Assembly: GCA_033439295.1 (NCBI GenBank)
Contig: JAVTLE010000013.1
Span: 2,976,001-3,040,000 of the forward strand
Origin: Deuterostichococcus epilithicus
Taxonomy: Eukaryota > Chlorophyta > Trebouxiophyceae > Prasiolales > Stichococcaceae
Length of the DNA: 64,000 bases
Direction of reading: 5' to 3'
The position numbers and the translations under genes were made by a program. Within the stretch, counting starts at the first letter, position 1; every line of letters begins with the position of its first letter. A model generated the notes under the pieces. It saw only the letters and a list, made by a program, of their open reading frames with translations, did no database searches and was not told the origin of the DNA. This document shows positions 10,170-21,440 of this stretch, piece after piece.

Positions 10170-13100
10170 ATGAGCAGTCTGCTGGCGAGCCAGTGCCTAG
10201 CGGGCAAGCCTTTGCCCGTCGGCCCGCGCTCCGCAGCCAGCCGGGGCCGCGCAGCTTCCAGGAACATCTGCAGGGCAGAAACCTCAGAGTGAGCCGCTTT
10301 GCCGTCTCACTCATGCGGACGATGGCGGTCGCTGCACGTAGATGTCTGATGCGCAGCACGTTGATCTCTGAACGAGACGTCGCTCAATGCGCTCTTCGGA
10401 TGACGTTGCTGTGATAGATCGCTGGATATCGTTCGTCTCCTGAGTCGTAATTTTATCATGCATGATTTTCCGAACAGAATCTTGTAGGGGAGTGCAGCCG
10501 AGATCAGCATGTTGAGAAGCGCTCAAAAATTGCGATCTGAATGCGAACTTCAGATGTTTTCACCACTGAAGCAAGTCTGTAGCGCATATGCTCACATCCA
10601 GGACAGACCAGCCTCACAGCTGCACACGTCGCTTTGGGCGGCAGTGCATGGCTCTGTGGTGTGCGACCAGTCCAGCATCATGATTTCGTGCACGATATGA
10701 GAGATATGCCAAGCCTGATGGCAGCGGCGCCATGATTGCAGGCAACATGGTGGCATCATGTAGCACCGCCGACAAGCTGCTTGGCGCAAGCGTACGGGCT
10801 ACACGCGAGGCACCGAGGTGATTGCTGTCAGCTGCGATCGCTGACAGCAGCATCCTGCTGCGCCGCAGGGATGCGCCCCTGGACGGCCAGCGGTGGGGCG
10901 CGGCCGCGGTGGCGATCGGCCTGTCGGCGGCGCTGCTGGGCGGTGACATGGTGATGCCGCCGCCGCTGGAGGCCGCCCCCGTCGTCAACAAGTCCTCCGT
11001 CACCGATGAGCAGGCCAAGCTGGAGGAGCTCCTGGCAGGTATGGGCTGGGCGCACATGCCGCTGATGCATGTGCAGGGGCAGGACCTGCAAGGTATGTCA
11101 AGGCTGCGCCCCGCCTTGTGCTTGTGCTTGCGCTTGTGCTTGTGTGAAATGGTTCGGAACTTGTTGGCCTGTGTCGGCGATGGCGGCCACCTCTCTCGTC
11201 GGGATCAGCCGCAGTTCGTTGTAACATCTTCTCCACATCACTGCGGCGCAGGCAACGGCAAGGTGCTGGGCTCGGGGCGCAAGGAGGCAAAGGAGGCCAG
11301 TGCTCGCGCAGCGGGTGTGCCGGCATTCGGTATCAAGCCGCAGCGCGCGGCGCCAAAGCAGGTGCCCGGGCTGGAGGTGCCGGAGCCAAAAGCGGCGCTG
11401 CAGGCGACAAAGCAGGCTGTGACCAGCATCTCGAAGGCGGAGGTGGGTGGCACGTACCTCCTCGTGCATGAGGCAGGCGTCACAGGCTGGCCGCATGAGC
11501 GCGGCGCCAGCGTGCACACTGCCATGAAGAAAGACACCCCACCCCTGCGCATTTTGCGATGCTTTCTTCGTGCAGCACAAGTGAATGCCTGCCGCGCGCC
11601 TGCCATGGTGCAGCAGCTCTAAAATTCACCGTGTATCATGGTGGCAGCCAGAGGCTGGCCGCCCGCAGGCAGCACAGTGGCCGTCTGCTGAAATCGTCAG
11701 GTCGATGCCCTGGTCAGATGCCGTGTCCCCCCTCCCCTGCAGACGCCCAAGAAGCAGCTGCAGGGGCTGCAGAAGCAGGCGGAGAAGGCGGTAGACAAGG
11801 CAGCACCGGCTGCGGCAAAGGCGCTGCCAAAGGCCATCCCGACGCCGGGGCTGCCGAGGCAGGCGCAGAAGGCGGCAGACGCCGCCAAAGCCGCCGCACC
11901 CGCGGCGCCCAAGCTGCCGTACGGCATCCCCACCCCCGGCCTGCCCTCGAAGGTGCTGCTATGTGCCTGGCATATCAAAATTGGGTTGAATGCCAATCTG
12001 CCTGAAGCATGCTTGCAACGCGATGCCATGCTCGTCCAGCATGGCAGCATGGCACGCTCGACGCTCGAGCTCCACCTGCCAGCTGTGAGCCCAGTGTGTC
12101 CTCTGAAAACACTCCAGCGGCGATTAGGCCGTGCCGTCAGCAGCTGAGCATGCCAGATCGAGCCACACGACGCCCCGCCAGTGCCAGATTTCTGCCTCGC
12201 ATAGCAGCCACGCCCCGATTATCTGCCGCAGGCCGACGCCCAGAAGGTAGTTGACAGCGTGAAGGCTGCCGTGCCGGAGGCGCCCAAGCTGCCGCGCGGC
12301 GTGCCAACGCCTGGACTACAGCAGCAGGCGCAGAAAGCGCTGAATGCCGTGAAGGCCGCCGCGCCGGAGGCGCCCAAGCTGCCAAGCGGAGTGCCAACGC
12401 CGGGGCTGCAGCAGCAGGCGCAGAAGGCAGTGAATGCCGTCAAGGCCGCAGCGCCGGAGGCGCCTAAGCTGCCGACAGGCGTGCCAAAGCCGGGGCTGCA
12501 GCAGCAGGCGCAGAAAGCGCTGAATGCCGTCAAGTCTGCTGCGCCAGAGGCACCCAAGCTGCCGGGCGGCGTGCCAAAGCCGGGGCTGCAGCAGCAGGCG
12601 CAGAAGGCAGTGAATGCCGTCAAGGCCGCAGCGCCGGAGGCACCTAAGCTGCCGACAGGCGTGCCGACCCCTGGACTGCAGCAGCAGGCGCAGAAGACGG
12701 TGAATGCCGTCAAGGCCGCGGTGCCGAATGCGCCAAAGCTGCCGTCCAATATCCCAACGCCTGGACTTCCTAAGGTGAGCGGGCTCTTGGATACCTGGAA
12801 CAATGAGCCGGATACTACCTCTACGGGACATCGAAATGAGAGGCTGCAAAGCGAAGCGGGAATGAGGACCTGCTGTCCATTCTCGGTATGTCCTTGCGAG
12901 CATGTCTTCAAGAGTAGGCAGGCTGCTTTGCAGGATGCTCCCCAGATTACCAACCCCAAGACATTGCGGAAGTAATCCAGGGAGTAAAATGCGCAGGAAT
13001 GCATGCTAGGCATGGCTCACACGCTTCTGGGTGCTACACGCCTTCAAACGGAACACCACCGGTTGCGCTGCAGGCACCCGCACAGGCCAAGAAGCCTCTG

Positions 13101-14978
13101 CAGGGCCTGCAGAAGAAGGCAGACAGCGCTGCGTCGGCGGCTGCAAGGGCGCTGCCGAGCGGCGTGCCGAAGCCGGGGCTGCCGCAGAAGGCACAGCAGG
13201 CGGCCAAGGCGCCACTGGCGGGCCTGCGGAACAAGGCGCCAGAGCCCGCCGCGCCGCTGCAGCAGGTACGCCTCGTTCTGGTGACGGTGCAGTCCCGTCG
13301 TGCGAGGAAAAAACCTGCAGGCCTCAGGTTGGCGCCAGCGCCGCAGCAGGGTTCTGCAAATGTGTCGTCTGCCCTGCTGCTCTATCGGCACCCGCATGCA
13401 GGACCCCCAGCAGCGGGGCAGCTGGCCTTTGGTACTGGCCTACGATGGTCTGCCCAGCCAAGCGATTAGCTCGGGGCGCCGTCTGATGCGGCTGCATCCA
13501 GCCCCTCCGAAATGCGCGCAGCACGACTCATCATTGTGATCACGCCTCTGCCCGCAGGCGGCAGGGTCAGTGACGGCGGCAGCGGACGCGGTAACCAGCA
13601 CCGTGAGCAAGGCGCTGCAGGGCACCGGGCCCAAGGGTCTGGAGGTGCCGGTGCCAAAGTCTGTGGCGCGCGCCAACGCCACCAAGGTGAGGATTCTTTC
13701 TCTTCTGGGCGCTGCGTCAGGGATGTCATTGGGAGATGCGAAACGCACGTTGATGGTTACGCGGCAAGCGACAAGCCTCATGCGGAGCCCGCCTGCATGC
13801 ATTCATGTCCTGCACAAGGCGTCGTCGCCGCCATCGTGCACACGTGCAGGGTTCGCAGACAGCCCCGCATGCACGAACCCAGACCCGACTCCCACGTGTC
13901 GGCCTCTCTTGCTCCAGGCGGCGCAGGAGGCCGAGAAGGCAAAGGCCGAGGCGCAGAAGCAGGCGGAAAAGCAGGCCGCGGAAGCGAAAAAGGCGGCGGA
14001 GCGGCAGGCGGCGGAGGCCAAACGGGCTGCCGCCAACGGCAAGGCCGCCGTCAGCAGGGCACTGCCCTCGAATGTGCCGAAGCCGGGGCTGCCGGGCGGC
14101 AATGGTGAGGCTGCATGAGGCCCCTAGTTTCTCTGTCTCTCTGACATGTGCCCCGCCTTTGAGCTGCTTCTCGAGAGTGTTCTGTGATGCATAGTCAGCC
14201 GCGAAGGCCGGCACCGGCTGTACCAGGCTTGGGCTGGGCGCCAGTGCCACACGTTGGGAACAGCAGGAATGCAAGAGAACGTGAGGATTAAGCTGACCTC
14301 TATGTGCCGCTCCGCATGACGCTCAGGCAATGCGCTGGCTGGTGCGGCAGCGGCAGGCGCGGCTGCAGCGGGCGGCCTCACCAGCTCGGCGCAGGACGTT
14401 GCCTCCTCAGGTGTGTCGGTGTGTCGGGCTGTAGTGCTGTGGTATTCGTCCAGCTGCATGCACCGGTGCTTGCGTCCTGCAGCGACGGTGAAACATCAGA
14501 TTGCAGAGTAGGTAACTTCCTTGGCATGGTGCAGCGCATGTATTGTGGTAAATCATGTATCTCTGGGATTCAAAGCGCCACTGATTGCTTGGCGTTGAAT
14601 TTGCAGTATCGGCGCCATCTCTGTCGACTCCGTCGCTGCCATCAGTCGGGAAGCCGAGCCAGGGTGCCGCAACCCAGGTGCGCATTAAATAGCATGCACA
14701 TTCTTTTTCCGTCGGGAGAGCCAGCTTTGGCTTGTCACTGAACTAAGCTCTCAACCAGCCCCTGCCGAATTGCACTCTATTGGACTGGACCTGCTGTGAC
14801 CTGTCGCATGGTTGGTGTCTGCTGGGTGGCACAGGTGGCACCAAAGTGCACTGCCATGGCCTGTGTGCCGCCGTAGGCGGGTGCGGTGGTGGCGCTGGAG
14901 GTGCTGTTGGCGGCGGCGGCATCATCCTTCGTGGGTGGCCTGACCAAGGAGCGCAAGGATCTCAAGCGCCGCGCCTGA
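10170..14978 (+). CDS. Plastid-targeted protein with 30-residue Pro/Ala/Lys tandem repeats (novel)
   Basis: No family recognised. Eleven exons join with every splice phase consistent: 10170-10288, 10869-11038, 11252-11442, 11743-11952, 12232-12774, 13074-13265, 13558-13686, 13918-14104, 14327-14410, 14607-14677 and 14877-14978. This gives 1998 nt and 665 residues. The first ~40 residues are Ser/Ala/Arg-rich, like a chloroplast transit peptide. Exon 2 then has a hydrophobic stretch (GAAAVAIGLSAALLGG) ending near LEAAP, like a thylakoid-transfer or membrane segment. The middle holds ten copies of [GN][VI]P[TK]PGL spaced by Ala/Gln/Lys helices; exon 5 alone has five exact 30-residue units (QQQAQKAVNAVKAAAPEAP type). 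Exon 8 is a charged Ala/Lys/Glu coiled coil. The last exon is a hydrophobic helix (VVALEVLLAAAASSFVGG) followed by a basic tail, suggesting membrane anchoring. The protein is basic, with almost no aromatic residues. A LEA-like or H1-like protein is possible; a plastid scaffold or linker is my inference. Confidence 0.85.
10823..10849 (+). other. Perfect 10-bp stem-loop just upstream of a 3' splice site
   Basis: TGCTGTCAGC, a 7-nt loop, then GCTGACAGCA form a perfect inverted repeat. It ends 19 nt before the AG (10867-10868) of intron 1 of the repeat protein, where the branch point or pyrimidine tract would lie. Confidence 0.85.
12270..12774 (+). repeat. 90-bp coding tandem repeat with 180-bp higher-order unit
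   Basis: The CCCAAGCTGCC-type segment recurs at exactly 90-bp steps (near 12279, 12369, 12459, 12549, 12639 and 12729). Neighbouring units alternate between AAAGCGCTGAATGCC and AAGGCAGTGAATGCC. Units two apart are therefore more alike than adjacent ones, which marks a dimeric 180-bp repeat and recent unequal exchange. All units stay in frame. Confidence 0.92.
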
Positions 14979-15828
14979 TTATTGCTGTGAGTGCGGTGTG
15001 GTGGCATTAAAAGCAGGGGCGGCGGATCCGAACTCTATAGGGATTTTTTGAGGTTGCGCCAAGGGGGGGGCGGGCTACGCCACTGCAATGATTCAGTGGT
15101 CCGCAAAGTTGCCGTGTGGACTGCTTGAGCAACGCTCCAGCAGTTTTGGCAGGTCCAATAGAGCGTCCAAGTTTTGCTCAGATATTGCATAATCGGTGCT
15201 GGCCTGCCACTAGGTACCTACTCAATCTTGCCTCAGCCGAAAAAATCACCAGCTCATCTGGGTGGTTTGGCTCTCGCTAGGTTGTCAAACACGCGACCAT
15301 CAGAGTTTGCAGCAGATAATGCGGCAACTTGATGAATTCGAAAGCAACTGCAAAGTACAGCCTGGCATGTGCAGCTGCTGTGCGAAACCCTGGAAAGGTA
15401 CACTCGACACTTCTAACAATTGGACATGAGCGCATCACGGTCCAGCTGCACCATCTAGCATCAGCCCTTTTGAGCTGATCGGTGACCTGCCAGCCACCAA
15501 GGGCAGTGCCCATGATGAAGCACTCCACGGTTCCCAACTGCACCAAGTGCCCTGGTGCTGCGCTGCTCTCTCTCAGCGTACCGAGCTACCTATGTACACA
15601 ATTCAAGCCAGCCTTCCTACTGGTCCGCCAAGCTCGCAGCACTTCGCCGCGACATCTCGTTGCCACCGCCTGCCGCCGCCGCCATGGCCAGCCGGTGCAA
15701 GGCTGGCCTGCACGGGACCCAGGCATTTTGCCACACCTCCTCGTGTCCAGGGCTGGCCTCCCGCCTCTCTGCCCTCTCCAGCTGCCAGCTCCGCTGCACG
15801 CTGCTGGGTTGGGTTCAAAGTTCAAACC
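14979..15828. other. Intergenic region between two convergent genes
   Basis: This stretch separates the 3' ends of the repeat protein and the F-box/LRR gene. It is AT-richer, with a run of eight G at about 15063-15070. No exon, RNA gene or mobile element is visible. Small open frames near 15.5-15.8 kb overlap on both strands without conserved content. Confidence 0.5.
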
Positions 15829-18800
15829 CTACACGCCGGCGTCTTCCGGGTAGGGGGCTGCATCGGGCTGCGTGCGGATGCGCAGGTAGGGGTACGCCGC
15901 GAAGCGCGCCGCAAAACCCAGGCTGCCGCCGAGGCCGCAGCCCGCCAGGCTCAGAAGGCGCAGGGAGGCAACGCCCGACAAGGATGCTAGGATGCCCCTG
16001 CGGAGCCACGGCATGGCTGTTGTGGATTCCTCTCAGCTGGTACGAAGGGGCGAGCGGGAAGGTGCGATGCTTGAGGGGAAGGGCAACGAACCCGGCTTTC
16101 TGTGCCCCAAGCTGCGTGCTGAGGTTCGTGCCCCCCGGACAGCTGTGCAGGTGACTGCAGAATTCAGAAACTGCTGACAGCACAGGAGTCGCCGGCCCTC
16201 GCGAGGTTCGGCGCAGAACGCATGCGCAAGACACATGCACAAAGGGTCAGCAAAACCCTGCCACGCATCGCCGTGGGCCTGACACGATGTGAATAGTGCC
16301 AATCATGACAGAGTGCCGGCTGAGGTCTCAACCAGCACGCCCTCGCAGCGCGAGCGTTCACCAAACCCCACCCCCTGAAACCAGCGTCGCAGCGCACCTC
16401 TCGGTCAGGCCAGCATTGCCGTCCAGGTGCAGGCTGCGCAGCCGTGGCAGCACCGCAGCGTGCCGCAGCAGCGCGTCTGGCAGCGCCGAGCCGCGCCTCG
16501 AGATATCGGAGCCCGGCAGTGAAAGCTCCGTCAGGCGCTGCACGGCACGGGGGCAGGGATCGGGGGTGCGACAGCCAGCGAAGCCTGGGACCAGGCAGCG
16601 CGGCTGTCACGAGCAGGAGGCCTGGAATCCCAGAGGCGTGGATGCCGCTGCATAGACGCATGCATGAGGCTGGGCAGATTTAAAAGCCTGGCGGCTCTGT
16701 GCAGCTGCAGTGTTGTGCACGTGCTGACGCCAGCTGAGCGGTGCCGGGCAGCTTGCTGGCCCTGCACGAGATTGCAGTCGTGCAGACGCAACTGCAGGCC
16801 TCATCGCAGCCGAGCCTACTGCCCTGCGCATGGGACAAGCTGTCTTTTGACGCAGAATCGCCACGAGCGCCGGCCCCAGGTCGGAGATGCCGGAGCCTTC
16901 GCTGCCTGCCTGACCCGTCCAGCCACTGCCACTTGCTGTGCACCCAGATCGACCACACCGGCCAGTTGTACGCATCGCACCTGCAGCCTCGGCAGCGTGG
17001 CGGACAGCGACCGGTGCGCGGCGCGGTGGGCCTCCGAGTCTGCCAGCAGCGTCGGCACCTGCAGCTGCAGCCGCAGCGCCCGCAGCCGCGGCAGCCCCTC
17101 CAGCGGCGCCAGGCTGCCGACTGTGACCTGCGGCCCGGCGTTGACAAGACAGCTGACGGCCATGGCCCGTCTCAGGTGGGCCGCCAGCGAACGGCAGAGC
17201 AGCGCAGCGCTGTGGCGGCGGGGGTTGCGTCGAGAGCATGTCATGACGAGCTGGCCCGGGGCGCCGCCTCTGACTTCCCCCGCCGTTGCCGACGCTGCAG
17301 TTGGAACCATACACCGCCGCGCGAGGTGTTGCCAGAGGCTGCAGTCCGAAGGATGCGCCGCCGCATGAGGCGTCGCCAGCAAGTGACAAGACTTGGGGTT
17401 TGAAGTCCAGGATACAAAAACCCTAAACCCTGAGCCGTGATGCGCACACACCTGGTGCAGGCTGACCGCCAGGCGCGTCAGCTTCGTCGCGCCGCCCAGC
17501 GCCTCCAGCAGGGGCCCTGCGGAGCGGCTGCAGAAGCCCAGGTCCAGATCCCGCAGCCGCGGCAGGGCCGCCAGCGCGGCGACCGCGGTGGTGGACACGC
17601 TCGGCGGCAGCGCCACTGCCAGCGTCTCCAGCCGCGTGAGGCGCCGGGCGATCGACTCCACGGACCTGCGGCGGCAGAGGGCTGCTCGGCGGTGAGCGCA
17701 GCAGTCCAGGCCGGGTGAAGCGCGCACCCACCGAATCCACCCACCCCACATCATTGCGCAGGCTCGCGGTGCAGGCGAGCCGAGGTCCACTCGTGGAGGC
17801 GCCAGCAGCTGGTGAGCAGTCCAGCCTGATTGGTGCGCTGAAGGATTAGAGGAAGCCTGCAGCCAGGCCAGGGTGACGGGCTGCAACGACACTGCGATGC
17901 TGCCAGGACGGTTCGGGCAGGCACGCGCTGTCAGGCCGCCAGTCGGGCATGGAGAACGAGGTGTCAGGTCGTCACGGTGAGGGTTTAAGGGGTCACAAAT
18001 CGCACGTTGTGGTTGCGGCGGTGCTGCAGCCGCGGCCGAGGTTCAGCGTCGTCAGCCCCGGCGAGTTTGCCGCTATTGCATCCACCGCCGCCGCCGTCAG
18101 GGCGCCGTTCCGGCTGACGTCCAGCCGCCGCACCCGGTGCCAGCCGGCGACCGCAGCGCTCAGGCCCTCGGTGGTCAGCTCTGCCTGAATGGAGATGAGT
18201 TCAGCACATAGGGGTGCGTCCGGGGCTGGCTCTAGCGCCCGGCTCCAGCAGCGAGCGCATGGTCACAGCATCCAGGCCGGGCAGCTGCGGCGTGGCACAA
18301 CATGCTGGCCGGCATCAAGGCAGCCGTCTCACGGGCACCGGCAACGTCGTGGCGGGGGCTCTGCGACTGAAGCAAACAGCCAGCACGCGCTGCCCTTGCT
18401 GCTCATGTCCGCCTGCACGACCTGGTCAACCCCAAGGGGGGTGTCGAAGAACACTCACATGCGACAGGTCGACGGCCGTGAGGGCGGTGAGCGCAGACAG
18501 GCGGCCTGCGGCGCTCGCGGTCAGCCCAATCGCGTCGGGCACCCTGAGATGCTGCAGCCCCGACAGGCCCGCTAGCAGCAGCAGCTGCCCGTCCTCTGCA
18601 CGGAGCAGTTCAAGCGGGACGGTCACATGCAATGGCATCAACAACAGGCTTGGCGTGGGGGGGCATGCACCCTCATTCGCCAAGTCAATGAGGGCATGCG
18701 TCTCCGATCTCCCCTGGCGCTCTGCCGGAGCTGCCCGCTGAGCAGCAGCGGCCGCGGCCGCGCCAGCGGCAGCGGCGACTGCGCCAGCGCCGGCCGCGCA

Positions 18801-21440
18801 GATATCAGTTCAGCCGGCAACGCAGGCCGCTCCAAAACCTCAACCCTAAAACCTCACCGTCGCCGGAGCCAGGGTAGACGCCCGCCGCGTCCAGCCTCCG
18901 CAGCGCGGTCAGCGCCGCCAGGGCGCTGCGGGCGTCTCCGCGCAGCGGCTTCGGCGTGGCGTCGATGCCGAGTCGCGTGAGGGCGCCGCCCAGCTGCGGC
19001 AGCGGGACGCCGGCGACAGCCGGGCAGCCGCCGACGTCCAGGAACTGCAGCGTCCCATTCAGCGGCGCCAGTGCCGCGATGCCTGCGAAGGAGCAAGAGA
19101 GTCATGTGAGCAGGACCCCGGCTCGTCTGCTGACCAGTGCAGGCCCTGCGCAGGTGCTCCGCGGGCCCGCACATGTTCTGGTGCAAGCGCACCAGACTCA
19201 GGGATATGCATGATCAAACCACACGCCACCGCCGCTGCGGAGTGACGCAACGCTGACCAAATGCTGCGGCGTGCGGCTTGAAAGGCGCAGATTCGTCTCC
19301 TGCTTCCAGGAGGCCCCGGCTGGACGCCTGGGTTATTCTTCAGCGGAAGCAGAGCCCTGCTCACCTGCGTCCGTGAGCCGGCTGCAGCCGCCCAGGCGCA
19401 GCACCTGCAGCCGACCCAGCTCCCCCACGCAGCCGACGTCCGCATCGGTCAGCTGCCCGCAGCCGCTCAGGTCCAGGGACATCAGGCTGCGGTCAAGAGG
19501 CGTCAGCTCCGCCAGGCACACGCCGGGGAGTTCGTCGCAGTGTGCGATGGACAGCGACTCCAGCCGCCGCAACTTTGCGGCAGCCGCCAGGACGCCCCAG
19601 CCGAGGCTCCTGCACAGCGGCGGGGACGAGCGCAGGGTTGCCACAGGGAAGGCATGCGGTCAGATCTCGGCTGAATCACAGAAAGAGAGCTTGACTTGGA
19701 GAGACGTTCAGAGCCTGCCTGCAGCTGTGCAGTGCAGCTGCTACCTGTCCCGACTTCCAGGTGATGCAGTCTGGGAGCTGCTGGCATCATGCCGTAGCCA
19801 AGACCTCTGGTTCAAGACGCACCACCTGAATGGCCCGAACTAGGCGCCATTTGGGTTGCTGCATCTGCACCAGAGGTCTGAGGTGCATCAGGCAACAGAG
19901 CCATGTACCACTCGGCTTGCGCGTCTGGCGGCCCGCGACAGCCATGTTCACGAGAACAGCAGCAGCATGCGCAGCATGGATGCCACGGCTCTACATCTTG
20001 TGTCTTGAAAGACAAGCGGCGCATTGCCAACTGGCAAAGTATGGCAATGCCAGCTCCCACAGAGCGTTGGTGGGGGCATGCCCTCCACAGCACGACACAT
20101 TGTATGAGTTGCATCTGACAATCCCTCCTCCTAAACCCTGACAACCGGCGCACCGCCAGCCGGCGAAGTCTACCGCCGTCAGCTCCCGCAGTGCATGGGT
20201 GGGGGCCAGTCCCTCCATGACACAACACTTATGCAAGTTGTATCTGACAAAATTCCGGCGCACCGCCAGCCGGCAAAATCCAGCGCCGTCAGCTCCCGCA
20301 GCGCGTTGGGCAGGTGCTCCAGCACCGCCGGGTTGATGCTCTCTGTGGCCGCCGCGCGGCGCAGGTCCAGCGCCCGCAGCTCTGGGAACATGCACAGCTG
20401 CGCGACGGACTCCAGCGCCGCCGGCGCAACGGAGGCCGTGGCGGCGGAGACCAGGCGCCGCCACTGCGGCCCCAGCAGCCGCATGCCCGCCATGGCGCCC
20501 GGGTCCTGCTCGTCCCTGCAGTGGCCAGAAGCGCAGGGTCAGCTGCCTGCGACCTGTACCAGGAACGGGTTAGGGGTGTCGAGGTGCAGGTTTATGTGCT
20601 GCGGTGTGACAACTGCCCCAGCCGAAAATTGCCCGCAACGGCGCCAGGCATCCCCTGCAAGCGATGTGCGGGAGGGTTTGCCGAGATTGGCGCGGCGTGC
20701 AAACATACTTCCGAGACTCTCCGTCTAGTCGGGAGCCCAGCAAGGTGGTGTGGCGAGCTGCAGGTCTCCGCGAGCCCTGTACCCTAAGCCAGGCGCGCTG
20801 CCCAGCACTGCAGACCGCACGCATCATCCTCGTCTGTTGGGTCCTGAGCAGGCATTGCAGACGTGAGGAGAATGCGCGGAAGCCTTTTGGTCACAGGTGG
20901 GGCGCCGCACTTGAAGACGAGGTCCAGGATGAGGCGCAGGACATCGTCCTGCAGCTGGGACGCGCCCGCCGGGCTATTGGGCCGCTGCAGGTGAGCCGCG
21001 TGCGCCGCGGCTTCCGGCGGCTGAACCGGCAAGTCGTCGTCGCTGGCCTCGCCCTCGGACTCAGAGGGAGCGCCTATGGGGGGGGCCTGCTGCCCGGCGT
21101 CCCTGCGTCAGTGGCACTTGGCATGTGAGGCTCGCAGTTGGTGCACTATCGGGCCCCGACGATGTGAAACGGGCGGGTCGTGAAACAGGTGGAGTGCAGC
21201 GAGCGCATGCTGACTGCAGCGCGGTCTGCGGGTAAGAGGTGAAGGGGGTGCATACCCTTGCAGGTGGCCCTGGATCATGTGCAGCACGTCCACGGGCAGT
21301 TCATTCAGCGCGCCGAGGCCTGGCACGTCGCCCTCCATGTCCATGAGGTCCGCAAGCAGTTCCATAGCAGCAGTGTCAGGCGGATGTGACGGCGAGGGCA
21401 GCTGCAAGCTGACGGCTTTGTTGGGCTGCAGCTCAGCCAA
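15829..21440 (-). CDS. F-box/leucine-rich-repeat protein (AMN1/RNI-like)
   Basis: Probable substrate receptor of an SCF ubiquitin ligase. Transcript order: about 21260-21440 (F-box core LNELPVDVLHMIQGHL), about 20905-21090 (second F-box-like helix DDVLRLILDLVFKCG), about 20255-20514, about 19367-19620, about 18858-19095, about 18460-18610, about 18000-18180, 17452 to about 17670, about 16985-17160, about 16395-16545 and 15829 to about 15998, ending in TAG. The exons encode ribonuclease-inhibitor-type repeats: SLMSLDLSGCGQLTDADV, LQVLRLGGCSRLTDAG, LRDLDLGFCSRSAG, LRLLSLAGCGL. Roughly a dozen LRRs follow the N-terminal F-box. The start at 21440 (MAELQPNK) is the first Met; MELLADL at about 21365 is an alternative. 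It is head to head with RBR. No target can be named from sequence. Confidence 0.8.
17421..17430 (-). repeat. Telomere-like motif next to a 5' splice site
   Basis: On the gene strand GGGTTTAGGG lies about 21 nt downstream of the exon end at 17452 in the F-box/LRR gene. Similar G-strand motifs lie just after exon ends at 18842-18853 and 20131-20140 in the same gene. Confidence 0.8.
20016..20312 (-). repeat. Three tandem copies of an exon-end/intron-start segment
   Basis: The segment coding ELTALDFAGWRCAG plus the following intron start (TTGTCAGATACAACTTGCAT type) occurs three times. Aligned points are at 20255, 20145 and 20016, giving steps of 110 and 129 bp. The copy nearest the upstream exon is intact; the two further into the intron are progressively decayed. 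Each copy carries the same candidate 5' splice site. Confidence 0.8.

Noticed and set aside
10300-10450. Box C/D-like snoRNA in intron 1 of the repeat protein
   Set aside because: GATGAC and CCTGAG resemble boxes C and D, but there is no terminal stem and no recognisable guide segment.
12270-12774. Regular 90-bp spacing suggesting a CRISPR-like array
   Set aside because: Units are contiguous, coding and in frame, with no unique spacers, and the DNA is eukaryotic.
12219-13013. 264-codon minus-strand frame with regular Gly/Ser/Cys repeats
   Set aside because: Mirror image of the 90-bp repeat of the plus-strand protein. The plus strand has the consistent splice phases, so the regularity is inherited.
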